Assembly (NCBI RefSeq): GCF_900496995.4
Contig: NC_044006.1
Location: forward strand, 32,115,120 to 32,179,119
From: Aquila chrysaetos chrysaetos
Lineage: Eukaryota; Chordata; Aves; Accipitriformes; Accipitridae
DNA length: 64,000 bases
Reading direction: 5' to 3'
Part shown: in pieces, positions 11,287 to 26,200 of the stretch
Layout: every line of letters begins with the position of its first letter
Position numbering within the stretch: the stretch's first letter is position 1
The notes under the pieces: generated by a model
What the model was told of the DNA's origin: nothing
The model's input: the letters and a program-made list of their open reading frames with translations, nothing else
Database searches by the model: none
Made by a program: the position numbers and the translations under genes

Positions 11287-14200
11287 CTGGAGGGGAAAAA
11301 TAAGAGGGATGTGAAAATAAGGTAGTGACTGTTGCCCGTCTTCTCTTTTTCCAAGGTTTTGGAGCAGAGATCACAGCTTTGTAATGCTGTGTGAGCTGCA
11401 AGCTTCTCAAGGGCACACAATTGGGAACCGGCCTCAGACCGGCTACAGCACTGCTGTTCCCCCTGCAAGTATGAGGAACAAAGCTACTTCTTCAGAAATA
11501 AAAACTGAACTAACACCTAAACTTCACCGAACTAAAATCGGTGTTGGGATACCCAGCTGCTTGCATTTCAGCAAGCAGCATTTCACTGACAATGGTTCTT
11601 ACCATGCAGTGGGCTAGTTTAAAGAAATTTAAATAGTCTTCAGAGCATTTTGTGTTTTCCATGACAACATGGGAAGAAAACTGTTAAGTACTCAACCATT
11701 ATTAATGTGAAATGATATGCAGCAAAATTTTCAAGTCTGTCTACATAAAGTTAATCTACATTGATATTTACACCCCTGAAAATGAGCAGCCAGGTAAGTG
11801 TAGCTTTCAGAAATGTTCAAATCTATTAAACCATTTAGACTTGTGAAATTATTGGGGTTAATAAACACCTATGAAAATTCAGGGAAGAATCAAAAGACAG
11901 ATTTTGGTCTGAAGACTGAAAATGATTGGAGTGGGAACTGATGCCTCTTCTGTAGACGAAAGCTGACAGTGGCCTTTGAAAAAAACGTCTCTTCCACATC
12001 TCCAGGGAACCCACTAATCAGACAGTGAGTCATCATCTTTCTAAGCAAGAATTCAGTGTCCTTTCACTAAAACAAATATATATATTTAAAAATAAATTTC
12101 ATGTTCAATAATAAAGCAGTGGTGCTAAAACCAGCACAATTCTATTGACTCCTGAGCTCCCTGAGGTGACGGAAGGAATGTGGTATTTGGCTTTGTGCCT
12201 TACAATGCACATGTGTGACTATGTGATGCCTACCTAATCTAAACCAAGCAAATCTTACAAAAAGTTAATCTTCTTGTAGCTTAGCACTTTCAGTGTGTTT
12301 GGAGCACCATCCAAAGAAAATCCAAGCACAAATTCTATGAACCAAATTAGTAATGCTAATTAAATGTAACCATCTCCTCCTTGTTGGGATTTAGCTCCTG
12401 AAAAGCACGAACACGTTCAGAAGTTTAAAAATAAATCAGGACAATCAAAACTTGGTCTATAAATTTAGGCCCCAATTCTGCAGACACGTTTGTTCTGCGA
12501 GTCAGTGGTAGAGACAGATGTGAACTCACAAAACTCCTTGACATTCATAACACACAGGGAAGTGTTTCAATGACAGAGGCTTTTTACCTATCTGAAACCC
12601 ACAGCTGGAACTACAAGCCCTGCCTCACAGAAACTTGCTCTGAATTTTTTAGGCTGTAGGAAAGTAGCAATGGCAGGAATGTTTTAAAGGGAAAGAAAGT
12701 TTACAAAGGGAGCCTTTGAGGAAGGGATCTTTACCACACTTCTTTAATAGCTGTGTTCTCCTTGAGAGCTTCGCTGAGGTACTTCACCCCTTTGGCTGTA
12801 ATTTGATTCTGGATAAGCCTAAAAAGAAAGAACTTCATGTCAGACTAACATACAAACTAATTTATGGGGCATGCACAACCTACGCTCAGCTTGATGTCAA
12901 GGAGCAAAGGTGTCTGTTTGCCACAAGATGACAGTTGTGATTTCTATCAGTGAGGATGGTACACAGTATTGGTCAAATGCCCCACATGCACTTTCAGAAA
13001 AAGAGCCCAGAGTATTAGTCTTTTCCTTTTAATCTTGCACCTGGTTGCATTCTGGAGATACTGAGCTTAATTACACAGTTGACAAATTTCTCCTAAGAAC
13101 TGTTTACTACGGGCATGGGATTGTGATATTTGGACTCTTTGAGACAGACTAACCTCTTAGCTCTGTTTTCTTATTAAGAACACTGTGAGGCATTTTTAAG
13201 TGATGTACAGAAAATTCTGAGCACAGAACCTATGTAGGCCTAGCGTCTTAGCAGTTGTAGTCTAGAAGTTGCCAAATCCTCCTGTCTTGTTTATCAGACC
13301 AGCAAGATCTTTGAAAAATAAGGCACTGAATTCCACCGGTATGAGCAGGTGCAAGTCCCAGTGAAGCCACCTTTGCAGCTGTAAAGTATGTCTCATCTGA
13401 GCTGAGGGGAAAAAAATGATACCAAAGATCCTGAAGTAGCACAACTGATGAAGCAGTAGGTAACTCTTATTAACCACTGTAGGCCATTCCCCTAGCTAAA
13501 AATGAACAAAGCCCCCTAATCTGCACGAGTATAAAAACACTCATCAGCCTAGCCTAATTCAATACTTACCTTTCAGTCTACCATGGGGTGCCCCATAGCT
13601 ATACCATTTCATGTGACTGGCTGCATGAATCCCACAGGATTCAGGATGAGGCTGAAAATTGGAATGAATTGAACGATCTCATAGGGAGGGAGGCAGGCAT
13701 TCCCATTAAAGGACTTTCTGCACTTGGTAAATGAATCGAGATGAAAAAGGATCCAGTAGATTCTTTCAACTACTGGAAAAACACTTTAATTCTGCCTCAA
13801 GTTCAACTATCTATATAGGTCCCTACCTTTTGGAGGTATCCACAGGTATAACCAACAAAGTAGGATATAAATTTGTCTACTGGCAGAAACCCCTGGACAA
13901 TACTGAGCCATGGTAAAGACATGTATCTAGATGACTATGCCTGCTTTGGATGGGGAAAGTTTTATTATGAATTCAACCCAAACTGCTCACTGAAGCATAT
14001 CTGCAGCTGTGCGCAAAGAAATCAAGCCAACCTCCCCCCGGCTTTTTATTTTCAGGGTGATGGGCACCAGAGCTTCTACTGCTTTCAAAAGAGGCTACAA
14101 GTACTTGGCACCTCTGACAACCGGCACACTTCCTAAGGGGCGGGAACTCGGATTAATACAGGGAATGCTAGAGTGTGGTTAGCAAAGTCTTTGTAAAGCT

Positions 14201-17200
14201 TGTAAAGGGACTCCATGTATTATGTTCTCTTGATCACTTGGAATGAATGGATGGCTATTTGTTTCACAGACCACACCTGCCCAACCCATCCATGGACAAA
14301 TTCTTGTGAACTTCTGGATTAGAACAGCCAATGCTGTGTTTTCTTAGAAGTTTAACAAGTCTCTTTGTGATTGCTAGAAATAATCCCTGGTTTCCTGGGG
14401 ATTTATGTCTTATAGATGAGTGTCTTGCATGAGTGAAAGTGCTAGCCCTAGAAGAAAACATCAGGCAAATGGGACACATATTTAAGTGTCTGTCATGTAG
14501 GTTCTTGGTTGAAGAGTAAGAGTTGAGCTTGCTACTTTCATAGTATGATGATAAATAGTAAGAATCATAATAAGGTTATTCTATTCTAGCTGTCTGCTTG
14601 TATATTTATTTTTTTTTGCAACTTTTGCGTTTGAGGCTAGTACTGTTCCCCTAAGGAGAGATGAAATCAATTAGTAGTTCGCAAGTTACCAGGACACACA
14701 AACAGCTTAAACTTTTCCCTGTATGAAAGCTAGTTCAAAATGCTAGACAGCAGCTTTATTAACTTTCCATTAGAACTGTCTACAACCAGTCAACTGCATC
14801 CAGACCATGCACAGAAAGCTCACTGTGACCTACATAGACTTGGAAGGTGAAGCTTTAATGCAGTGACTGCCAAAGAGCCTGTGCCTCTGTGGAATGTAAC
14901 TCACCATAAATGCACCAGTTTCTTGTTGACCTTCAGCATCTCTGCAAAACTCATTGCTGCCTCATCATCCAGCTCATTTTTAGTCAACCTAAGTGGGAGA
15001 GAAAATGTTCACTCACGATGCTATCATTATTTTTCAGCCCCCTGTTTTTCCAGCTTGTCTGTGACTTAGCTTTAGACAGCCAAAGGGGGATGTGCTGTTC
15101 CTGCCCTGAGCAATTTCTAAAGGCTGGACACAAAGAGATACTGAAGAGAAGCTCGGAGGTAAAAGAGGCAAGAGTATCAGGTTTTTATTTCTCAGAGCAA
15201 TGATCTAATTATACTTTCTCGTGATGTTTTAGTGTCTAAAAGGTGGATGAGGTGTAATGGAAAATGGTAGAGAATAGAGACAACACTGAAGAGGTGCAAA
15301 AACTGAGGACAAAGAACTTGACTTCAGATGATGGAAGTGAGAGAAGATGGGGAAAGCAAGATGGAGGGAGCAGAGCGAAGCATGACATTGGGACATTGGA
15401 ATGTGTCCTAAAGGACACATGCTGCTGATCCATTACTCATGTCCACGTTCTTCCAAAGGGATATATCTTATAGCTTGCTGGTAGTGAAAGCATAAGGGAT
15501 GAGGGGAGGGAGAGGACGATGGGAGAGTAGGAGGAGGCAATGGGATTGGAAGAAATAAGTTAGGCTGCAGCAGCTTTCTCTGGAGAAAGGAGAAGTAGAC
15601 CACACTGTCAATTACCAGAATATTTTCACAGAGTTGTTGTGTTGCATAGCTTCAGCAATACTTTTGCCTCCCTCTGTTGTGATGCCATTGAATGCGAGAC
15701 TGCGAAGTAAAGATACAAATGTGTAAGAAACAGCCACCATCACTTGGCCCTTCCACTGCCAAATACTAGTGAATATCCTGGATGACCTGTTTCCCAGTTG
15801 TACAGTTCAGCATTTGGGTGTTTCAAAGGCTCACATACTTTGCAAACCAGTAAGTCCTTATGACTTTTACTAGTGAGAACAGTTCACAGGCACAGCCTGA
15901 GTGCAGGTCTATCATACAGGCCATAAGGTTTGCTGTCAGTTAGTTGTACTCTTGGGACTGCCAGCAGAGTTACACCCAGCGATTTTGAGAGTCAAGGCTT
16001 TTAACAAGGACAAAGAGTTGTGCTTAGCAGTACACAATTTTTTACATGCATTTGTCATCCCAAGTCCCTGTACAAACCTGGCACTTTGTCCTTTAAGTCC
16101 TTCAGATGCCTGAATATCTGATTCTTCTTCCAAACACAACACCTTCTGTTGTGTATGGAGAGATAAGCTTGTAAATGCATCCTTTCCATTACAAACCACA
16201 AACATTTCTTAGTCTGCCCTTCATTGTTTGAATAGACATTAGCAAAATCATCCAGTTAAAGTTATGCTCCAGGCTTTAAGAGTTCAAAAAGCATTTCCCC
16301 CCTCAAAAGCCTGAAAATAATGCAAGGTCTCAAAAAAAGGTAGAAAGGGGGATCAAGCAGGGCAATGGCACAAACACGTTAGCATGAGTGTCTCCTAGCT
16401 TCAGCTGAAACTAGATAGTCTCAGTCCATCATGACTGGGCCTAAAAATGGCAAATATGCTGAAGTAAACTGATGTAGTAGGGACTATCCTCCCTTAATCT
16501 TTGCATAAAGCTACCACTGGTGCTAACTATGAAGTCAAATCATGAAGCAAGATTAACCAGTGGAAGATAAGAAATGAACCCAAGTGCAAGTACACCGCAG
16601 AAGACTCACCCTGCACAGGTGCCAGCAAAACCTAGCTCTAGCCAGCACAGTTACTCCTCCTCATTTTTGCAAACACATTCATCAGCATATTTGCTCCTGC
16701 CTGAGAGTCCCTCAGCTCTGAGTCAGGCTCAAAATGTTTTCTTTCAAGTCTGATGTGTATGGATGGATTCTGCAATTATGGGAAGATGGCTATTTCAGAT
16801 AGCTTTTAAGTTTAAATATATCTAGGTCACTGCACCTGTTCAGCTTTTAATTTTTAAGCCCGGCTATCCACTTGCAGAAAGGAGGACAAGGCACCAGCTC
16901 TGAAAACTCTGGATCTGAAGTGGCAGCAATAAGCTCTCCAGCACGGTGTTTCTAAAGAAACTAGTGCCATGTGCCACCTTGTGGGGAAACCAAGGAGCCT
17001 CGTCTGCTCCCTCACAGAGGAGGCCAGTGGAACTGGGAGACAAATCGAAAGGATCGCCACGAACCCAGTGCTCCAGCTCTGTGGAGGGACTCCAAAAGAG
17101 CAGCAGTTGCCACAATATGCATCTTTAAATCCCCAGCCAGCATTTGAAAGTCTGGCAGGGGATGGGCTGTTTTACACTGCTGGCTTCTCCCCGTGCTGTG

Positions 17201-20200
17201 CTACCAACTTCACCTGTGCTAGGGCTTCCAGAAGGCTAGTTTGAGATGAATCACTGAGCTCCAGTGAGAACTACATCTCATTAGCACTGAATGTATGGTG
17301 TCGTAGCTCCACTGGAGTACAGAATGAGCTTGAATTTAAGAATGCCCCCATCCCTACCCAAACAGTTCATCGTCTAAAAATTACTTTGGTGAAAGCAGCT
17401 GTATCTTCGCAACAGAAACTGTTAGCACTGAGCTTACTGGGAGCCTTATTCTGCGACAGCTGGTGCATTGTTCTGCTAATGCTCCCAGATCAAAATGGCA
17501 CCCACTGACCATGTGCTTTCACAAATGCCAGTAACTCTGTGCAGCATGAGGGGAGGAGGTGCAGACAGAGGAAAGGATGCCAGCCCTGCAGTATTTTTAA
17601 CTTGCTTAATGGCTGCACAGGGCTTTTTGATTAAATCTGGCCTTTTGCTTGCACCAGGAGCCTGTTGGTTACACAATAATACCAGATGGCATTCCAAGCT
17701 ATCGCTTGGTGGGAAGACCCATCGCCTCAAAGCACAGTGGGAAAGCCAGCACTACACCGAGCTGCCTGGCTCTGCTGGTGTTTTACCTCACGTTTGTTAA
17801 TGTGGGGTGGTTCCTCAGGGCCTCTGCAAATGCCTTTGCTCCTTCGTCTCCAACTTGATTACCCCACATCCTGATGAAGAGAGGAAACCAGGACATATCA
17901 GGTGGGCTGCTCTACGGCCCCTGGGTGTTGCGTTCTCCCTTTTTCTCTACCCTCCCCTCCCGCTTCCCCGCTCCCCCCCCCCCCCCCCCCCCCCCCCCCA
18001 CATTACTTCACAGTCTTTCAGGCTTGTGAGAAACCTGGCAGGTACCCTCCCTGCTGAGCCAGACATGTTCCACTCCCTGCACACCACACCACCAGCCTCT
18101 GCTGACTCACCAGTACCCTAAGGCCACAGCACAGAAGCAGCTCTAGGATCCAGCCTGCTGCAGCGGGAATGCTTTTGGGATCACCTTGCTGCACTGGGCA
18201 AACCCTCTGCAGCCCTGTACCCTTATGGGGTAAAGGAGTCTTGTAGTCCTGTACAGTGAGCTGCCATGAGAAATACACCAAGTCCTAAATCCTATCATTT
18301 CCCTGCTCAGCGTTTCCTCCCCATACCCCTGCTGTGGTTTTCCTGTTACCTGTTAGGCACAGACTGGCCTTAACACAGTGGAAAGTACAGGTCTTGGGAA
18401 AGACTCCCCAGATGCACAACAGCACAGGGACCCACAGCCAAATGGGTGACTTTCTGAAGTGAACTGCTCTACAAGCTTCCCCTTTCCTTCAGAATAGTCT
18501 AGCAAAACAGTTACAGTTCCTTCAGTGTTATACCCAAGTGGTATCTCCTCTCTCGCCAAGAGAAAGATCAAAATCTCACAGAGACAGTATGACCTTGGGC
18601 TCCTCCACACATTTGTAAGGAATAGTATTTCCAATGGCAAAACAACCCTTGGCAACACAAAGGGTTAAGAGAAGGTGACGTGGTAAAAGCTGCAGAGATT
18701 TGATCAACATTTAGCAGTATCTGGTCAAATCCTTTCTATGCAGACCAACCACTTTGAAAATTCACCCTATATTATGAGGTTTGACAGCACCTCTGATGAA
18801 GTATAAGGTTGTTTTTTTTTTTTTTTACAAGGATCATGGCTTGATGACTCAGAGCCACACTCAGCTTGATGGGTAATTAGTTGGCAGCTCTTTTAAAATC
18901 AATTGAGCTTTGTGGTATCTAAACACATCCACTTCCAGTAAGAAGTTCCCCAGAACTTCCTTGTCCTTCAGACCCAGTGCAGTTTGTTATGTAAATGCTG
19001 AATATATCTGTTTAAACATTTCTGTCCAAGCTATCCTAAATCCAGTTGGAGTGGTTATTTCCTCCACAGGAGAAAACAGGAGTCCTTCACTGAATTTGCA
19101 GCAAGTACAGCACAGCAGATCCAGCTATATGACAATGGAAGTGTGCATGCTGTTCACTGTACTTGTGAAATGTTGTAGAACAACAAAATTAAAGGCCAAA
19201 AATCTGATTGTTCAAATCTGATTTTCGTATTTAAGGGTTATTGTGATATTCAGAATGGCCAAACAGAGGTTTTAATTCCATGTATTTGAGTATTACATTC
19301 TGAGAAAAATGTTCTCCTGTAGAGTGGAAAGAGAAACTGGGATTTGCCAGAGCGGGGGAAAAAAAAAAAAAAATAAAATCAAACCCTCAAGTCTAGCACC
19401 TCTCCTGAGAAAGAGGACAGGGACTAAAGGTTTAGAGTACATTCAGAGCTCTCTCCAATAATAGCAGACTCTCCAGTTAGCGACAGACTAGAGAGAAGGA
19501 TGATGGGAATTCCTTTTTATTCTCCCAGCTCGCAAATTTATCAGACTTGATGCAGAAGGTTTGACAACTATAACAATGACACTCAATAACTAGGTACACT
19601 GCCAATAATAGTCATAAAACTACCCAGACTTAAAAACGACCAAATATCTCTAGAACAGCTGTGTTGCCATAAGAAAAGCAGCTATCTTTACATACTGTCC
19701 TCTTACTAGTTTGTCTCTCCTTTAAGGTTCTGTCAGAACAGGGAAAAAAAAACCCAAACCCAAACCAAGTATTGTATTAACTGGAGAAAAATAAAGCAGC
19801 TCTCCTTTTCCCTCCAAGTGGAAAAGACGGCTATGCTTCTGCACCGGTTTGTTCTAATGCCACCATTGTGGGGGGAAGGAATAGCAGAAGGAGAGACAGT
19901 AAGAATGAAGGAAAGAATCCTAAGGGATTTACAGATGCCTTGCCAAGATCAAGACCTGAGCTCTGCTTCTTAACACTGAACTTACCCAATTTCAAACATT
20001 GTCTTGCTCTTCTGGATGGCTTGGGCAAGGCACTTCCCTCCTTCACTAGTTATTTTGTTTGCTCCTATTCTGCACAAAATACATGAATTGATGAGGTACA
20101 TCACTTACAACTGTACAGCTATTAGAATACCAGCTCAGAAAGCAATACAAGTATTTAAGGCTAATTAACTCTGGAGGCTAGCTACAGTTATCAAAGATTA

Positions 20201-23200
20201 ACCTAGAGTAAAAAATACTCCAGGCATTTGATCTTTGATTAAAAGACATCATTTTATGTTGTCTTTTACATATTTTGCATGTCAGCTCTGCAAATCAGAA
20301 GTATTACTGTAGAGTCTTGGGTTTGGTGCTCCGTATGTCAGAAATGAGCTTTAGGAACTGATCCTCAAGACAATGACCCCTGCCTACTTTTTAATATAGT
20401 TCATAGTATGAGCAGTTGCTACAGAGTACATAATTACATGCAGCATGTTTCATGATGCCACAGGGAACAGAATATTTCTTGATTGTGTGGCTCCAGAGAA
20501 GACTGCAGCTGATAAGCACAGACTGTAATAATTTCAAGTCTTTGTGTTCTGAGCATAGGCTATAGGTAGTGGCATAGGTCAGTGTAGTCTGGCCAGTGTC
20601 TCTGGCTGGCACTCTACAGAAGACCTTTTCTTTTTTTGGCCTATGTGGCCAAATTACATATACATTGATGAAAAGAACAAACCAAAACCCCTTCAACCCA
20701 CTCCATTTACATATGCACTCTATCTTAAAATAAACTCTGGGGTTACTATGCAGCCTGAAAGTAACCATCTTCCAACAGGCTTTTTTGTGAAAGTTAGATT
20801 AAATAAGCAAAGCACTGTGTGAAAGCAGCAAAAGAACCAGCTCTTGGGTTTCAAAACTCTGCAAATATTTCAAGTGAGAATGATGTGGCTAGTGTGGGGT
20901 TTCTGAACAAGTTAGTGGCAGAACAAGGACTAGAACCCACAAGTCCCTGGCTGCTGGTTGCTACATTCATACCAACAGCTGACATTGCTGTAGTTACCTC
21001 TATTTTCTGCTATGGTCACAATTAAAGCATTGGTTAATGATCTACCTTTACGTTAAACTAGTGTTGTGCATGGCCGGACACTTATCTGGGGAAGTTCCAG
21101 GAATTAAAGGGAACAACTCACCAAGTGAATTTGGGGAATTCCAGAGTTGAGGTATGACACCAGCACAGCCTGACTCCAATGGCCCATAAAAGACAAGATA
21201 CAAAGAAGCTTGGTACTAAATCCAAGTAAATTTGCCTATTGCAAGGGGCAGAAAGGTTCATGCACCACTTAAGCCTCACTCAGGTGCTCAGACTGAATTT
21301 ATGTAAAGAACAGGTCTCATACTCTCCTTTTGCTTACTACTATATTCCGGTAAAGACTATGGATTCAAGAGTTTCACCTGCTACCATTCACTGCTAGACT
21401 ACTGTAAAAGAACATACAGCCACAACTTAAGTTATATTTTATTTGAAATGTAGTTTTTATCTTTTTTCCACTCTCCCTCCTGTTTCAAGATGGTTTACCT
21501 TAATTAGGATACTGTAGAAAGGAAAAAAAAAAAAATCCAACATACTTAACGTATTCAAGGCTTGAACACTCTTCAATTAGTTTTGCAACATATTTGGCTC
21601 CGACATCAGTGATTTGATTGTTGTACAAGCTTAAAGAAAAATCACATTGGTAAAAATAGGTTATTCCTGCTGTTACTTTAATACTTACAACCTGAATGTT
21701 TTATAATGCACACATAACCTCTATCTTTTTTGTATGGCTTTGTACATATTCACAGTTGCTTGTATTTCTATTTTGATATACAATTCATATTGTGAAGGGC
21801 TAGATATAAAATACTATAAATCATGGGAAAATATTTATATAATTTTTTTAATATATGGTCTCCCCAAGCAAACAAAACTTCCCTTTATTCCTGTGTTAGT
21901 ACAGAAACAATATTGCCAGAAGAGAAGTTAGAAAACACCATAAGAATGTATTTTTTGTCTTTTAAAAGTCATAAAATCCCCTTGCAAATATTACTGAAGA
22001 TCAGATACCTGAGCAGATGTACTTGCATTAGGGCACTGGAGGAAGGAGGCAATTCTTGGTGTTATGTTGACTTCTCAAAAAGTTATTTTTATGTAGCTAC
22101 TTAACCAAGAGTAGGAAGTCAGAGCTAACATGCCTTCCAGCTTCAACTCGATTAAGAACTAATTAAGGCCTTAAAGAAAATGGTACCATGAACATAACAC
22201 TTGAAACTACGTTTCTGATATTAGTCTCTACCAAGCTGTATCTGCTTTGCATAGTTGGAATAAATCAATTTATGGCAGAGAAACCAGGAGGCTCTAGCTA
22301 TAAAGCACACACTCTCTTGCTCACGCTCTCTCCCACCTCCACAGCTATGGAAAGTTTTAGGTATAAAGCTAGCATGCCCACACAGTTCAGTAACCTGACA
22401 GTGGTCTGCACTGTGTTACAGAAGGGCTTGATGTCAGTGGACGTCACCCTGTGATGCAGTGCGATGGGAGTGGAAGCTGTGGTCCTTTTCCCAGTCAACT
22501 GTTACAGGATGGCAGTTGAATAATTTCTGACACACAGTGCTGCTTTGCTTATGTTCAGTAAATGAGGAGGTAACTGTGGTTTCCACCCCACCTTTGCTGT
22601 ATCAGTACTGTCAGCATTGCAGTCTTATTTTCTAGTATCAACATCTGTTGTTTTGCTCCTAATTGGTACGTACCCTAAGAAAGTCACAATTTGGTACTTG
22701 GAGAGTTCTTCATACAAGATCTTTACTCCATGATCTGTGACCTGATTTACACTGAGCCTGGAATGAAGGCAACGAAAAGAAAGTTTGAATCAATATAGAT
22801 TACAAGTGTTCATCACCCATGAGTTAACGAATGACTGGAAGTCTATGCATTTTCCTCTGATATTTTAATAGGTCCTTATGCCACATATTAAAAGCCATTA
22901 AGGGAAATGTGAGCTCAGTTTCATATGGCTCACTTCAAAAACAACAGAAAACAAAAAGCCCCAAATCTCCAAGGCAATGCTCTGGAAGCTGTCCACAGAA
23001 CTGAAAACAATAAAATGTAGTAAGTCAGAAACCAGAGACAAACACCTCATCCTCCTCCCATGCTTACTGTGATTGCAGGAAGAAGTTCTGTTTGACACCC
23101 TAGCAAAAGCCAGCTTTCCAAGCTACTCTTCTTGCAACCTTCTCTCTAAGTACCTAGTGAAAGCCAGGCATCTTGAAAGTCACAACACATTCAGGCTTCA

Positions 23201-26200
23201 CTGAATAAAGGTTGTGAAAAGCCCTGGCCAGGAAATAGATCTAGCATGCATGTGCTTGATGTTTCTAATTTTATTGTCCCAACCAGACACGAAACAAATC
23301 AACGTCAGTCATTCACAGAATAAAAATACTTCTTTTCACAGTTGTTTGGGGTGGTGGTGGTGGTGGGTTTTTTTTTAAACAACTCAAGCTTTTTCACCTT
23401 GCCTACATGGACAGGTTCCTGTGAAGCATTCCAATTCTGATGAATCACATTTTCTGGGTAAAGCTGTCACCGTGGAAACATTTTGACCAGCTTTAGTTTC
23501 TACACAAACTCAGAAGCTGAACATTCACTGCTGAGCATCCCTTATCACCCAACAGCCTCCCTGGCTCTTGCTAGTTAGTAACTTAAGTCACTTGGGAACG
23601 CACTAGCACATAGCAGAAATCAGAGCCAATTTCTACAGATCAGAACAGTCTGCTTCTTTGAAAGGGATGGTTAAGCTGTTTGAAACAACGCTTCCTGACC
23701 TGCAGAAGTTGGTCATTAGAAATGAAAGTCCTAACATCAGAAGAGCCATAAAGACAAAAAGGCACCCTAACACACTGGTTTGGTGCTGGGGATGGTGTTA
23801 AGATCACACTGTGTATGGCATGATCATATGATGGGACAAAGAATGAAAGCCTGTCCTTTATCTTCTTTGTTTTGTCTTACATACTTATGCATTTTCCTCC
23901 CAAGTTTCCTTATTGCTTTCTCTTGGGAGGTCAGCTGATTTGCAACTAATTAGAAAAAACAAGTGTCACTTGCTTTGATTTAGTCCTAGAGGAAAACAAG
24001 GCAGAGCACAGCCAACCAGGAGGAATAAATCCATTTATAAAAAAAAAATTCTCGCGAGGCTGAAGGAGCTTTAAAAAAAAAAAAGATATATTTGAAGTTC
24101 CTGGTTTTCTGCACCTAAATGTTTGGACAAATAAGGTAGAGCTACATGGCACAACCTCAAAGGACTGGAGGTGGAACAATCTGGCCTGTGATGTTAGACG
24201 TGGACTTAGTTCTCGCTGATCACACCAAGCCATGCCCTCCCTCCACATCACTTCAGGGAAACACCACATCTAAAGACTTCAACTACATCCTTTCACAGAC
24301 AACTACATGTTAGCTTTTGTTCTGTGAAAGCCAGACATCTTGGCAGGATGTAAAAGCAAGAAATTCAGAGCTTTTGATCAAGGGTTATTGTGAATAGTAG
24401 ATCCTCTCTCACCGCACATGACCAAGGGCAGAGATAGGCTCAGGCAATCTTCAGATAATGGAGGAAGCACTTCTGTTTCCTTTCTTTTCCCTTAAGCACT
24501 TTCTCCCGTAAAAATCCTCTTTTGAGACAAAATTATTTGAGACAGAGCTAACTAAACCTACAGGGTTAAACAGTCCTGGCTTCTAAGGACTTCTTATCAC
24601 ATTTTCCATTTGGGTTTCCAAACTCACAGCTTGTCCCCGCTCCTGAAACTGGCTGAACAAAGATTTCAGAAGATCTGAAATTTTAATATCCAGCAGCCAT
24701 AAGAATCCTCATCTTTCTCAACTTTCAAGATCAATTCCTCCAGCTCAGCAGTTTGTGGAACAAACCAAGGATAAACAAGGACCTGCTTGCAGAGACTCCT
24801 ACCTGATCACTGCAAGCTTGCTGAAGCAAGGTAGCAGCTGTTTTACTCCATAGTCATTGATGTTGTTGTTGTCCAAATCCAGAGCCAGGCGCTTTTGAAA
24901 GTGATGCACAACAAAGGAAATAGCACTGCAGTCAGCAGAGTAGGCATTGCAGTATGTGAGCTTGATGTAATTGGCGTGCATGCGTTTGGCAGCCAACTTC
25001 CCCACTTTCTCACTCTGAGTCTCGTAAAGGCACCTCAGCATCCAAACAAAGTTGGGCTGGACCTGGACCTGATTGTAGTTTGGAAGCCTGGACCGAGTGA
25101 CACCTTTCAGGTGGGATTTCATGCTCTCCCCAAGGTACGTGATGAGTGTCTTTCTCTTCTTCTTAATAACTGCAGGCAAAACTAAATGTCTAAAGAGTTT
25201 CTGCTTGGATCTAGAAAGCAGACCACAAAGAAACAGGTTGGTAAAATGAAAGTGTTCCTTATTTCGGAAAGGATCCTTCCCTGCTAGTTGTTTCTTCAAC
25301 CAAGGAATACGAAGGCAAGTAGGCTGGGCAGTCTCAGTGGAAGAACATTCATTAAAAAACTGAAGTAAATCCTTTGCACCCACTTTCTCTTCCATAACCA
25401 GGAACAAAGCTGTGAAAAAAGACTGAAGGGTTAAGTGCAAGAACTCATAAGTGCACTGATTGTCACAGCCACTGTAACCTTTAACTGTCCTGAGAAAGCC
25501 CAATTGCAAATCTCCTTCAGAGATGTTTACTGATGAGACCTCCTCCTGCTCGAAGATAAAGAAAGAGTTCTCCATCCCTTTGTATGCCATTTTACCCAAA
25601 GCTAGAAGAGTTTCCTTTCTTGATTTGAACATCTCTGCTTGGCTCCTGGTGTTGTTCTTCAGCAAACTTGTTTTCAGAGATCGGTTCAGATGGACTTCAA
25701 TCATGAGCAAAAATACATCTGTCAATGTAACAGAACAGTCTGGAAGCTCGTGGCTGTCAAACATGGAATGGAAGTGTTCATAGCATTTAAAGATAATCCA
25801 GCAGAATAAAGGCACTGAACACAAACTGCAGAGATTGGGGTTAGCTTCCAACTGGTTCAATACCAGTGTTCGTTGCCCCTCATCTTTGAAAAATGTAGCA
25901 GTGTATTCCTTCAGGTTATTGCTGGAGAAACCACGGAGCAACACTTTCTTTCTAATGATGTTTCTTTGGATCTCAGTCCCTGTCCTCGCTGTAAGAATTT
26001 TCTTGGATCCCTTAAGAAGCTTTCCTCTGAGAAGGCTTACCAGCAGCACCAGGGGGTGGATGGGTTCATTGGGTGAACACATCTCAGGCACACTACTGAG
26101 ATCAAAGTTGGAATAGATCTCATCGAAGCCATCAAATGTGAAAAGAACTGTATGAGGGAATTGCAAGATGTGATGGAACACCTCTGCAGGGTCCTGGTCT

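Noticed and set aside
24895-26116. Plus-strand frames opposite NOD1 exon 3
   Set aside because: They are shadows of the long NACHT exon on the other strand.
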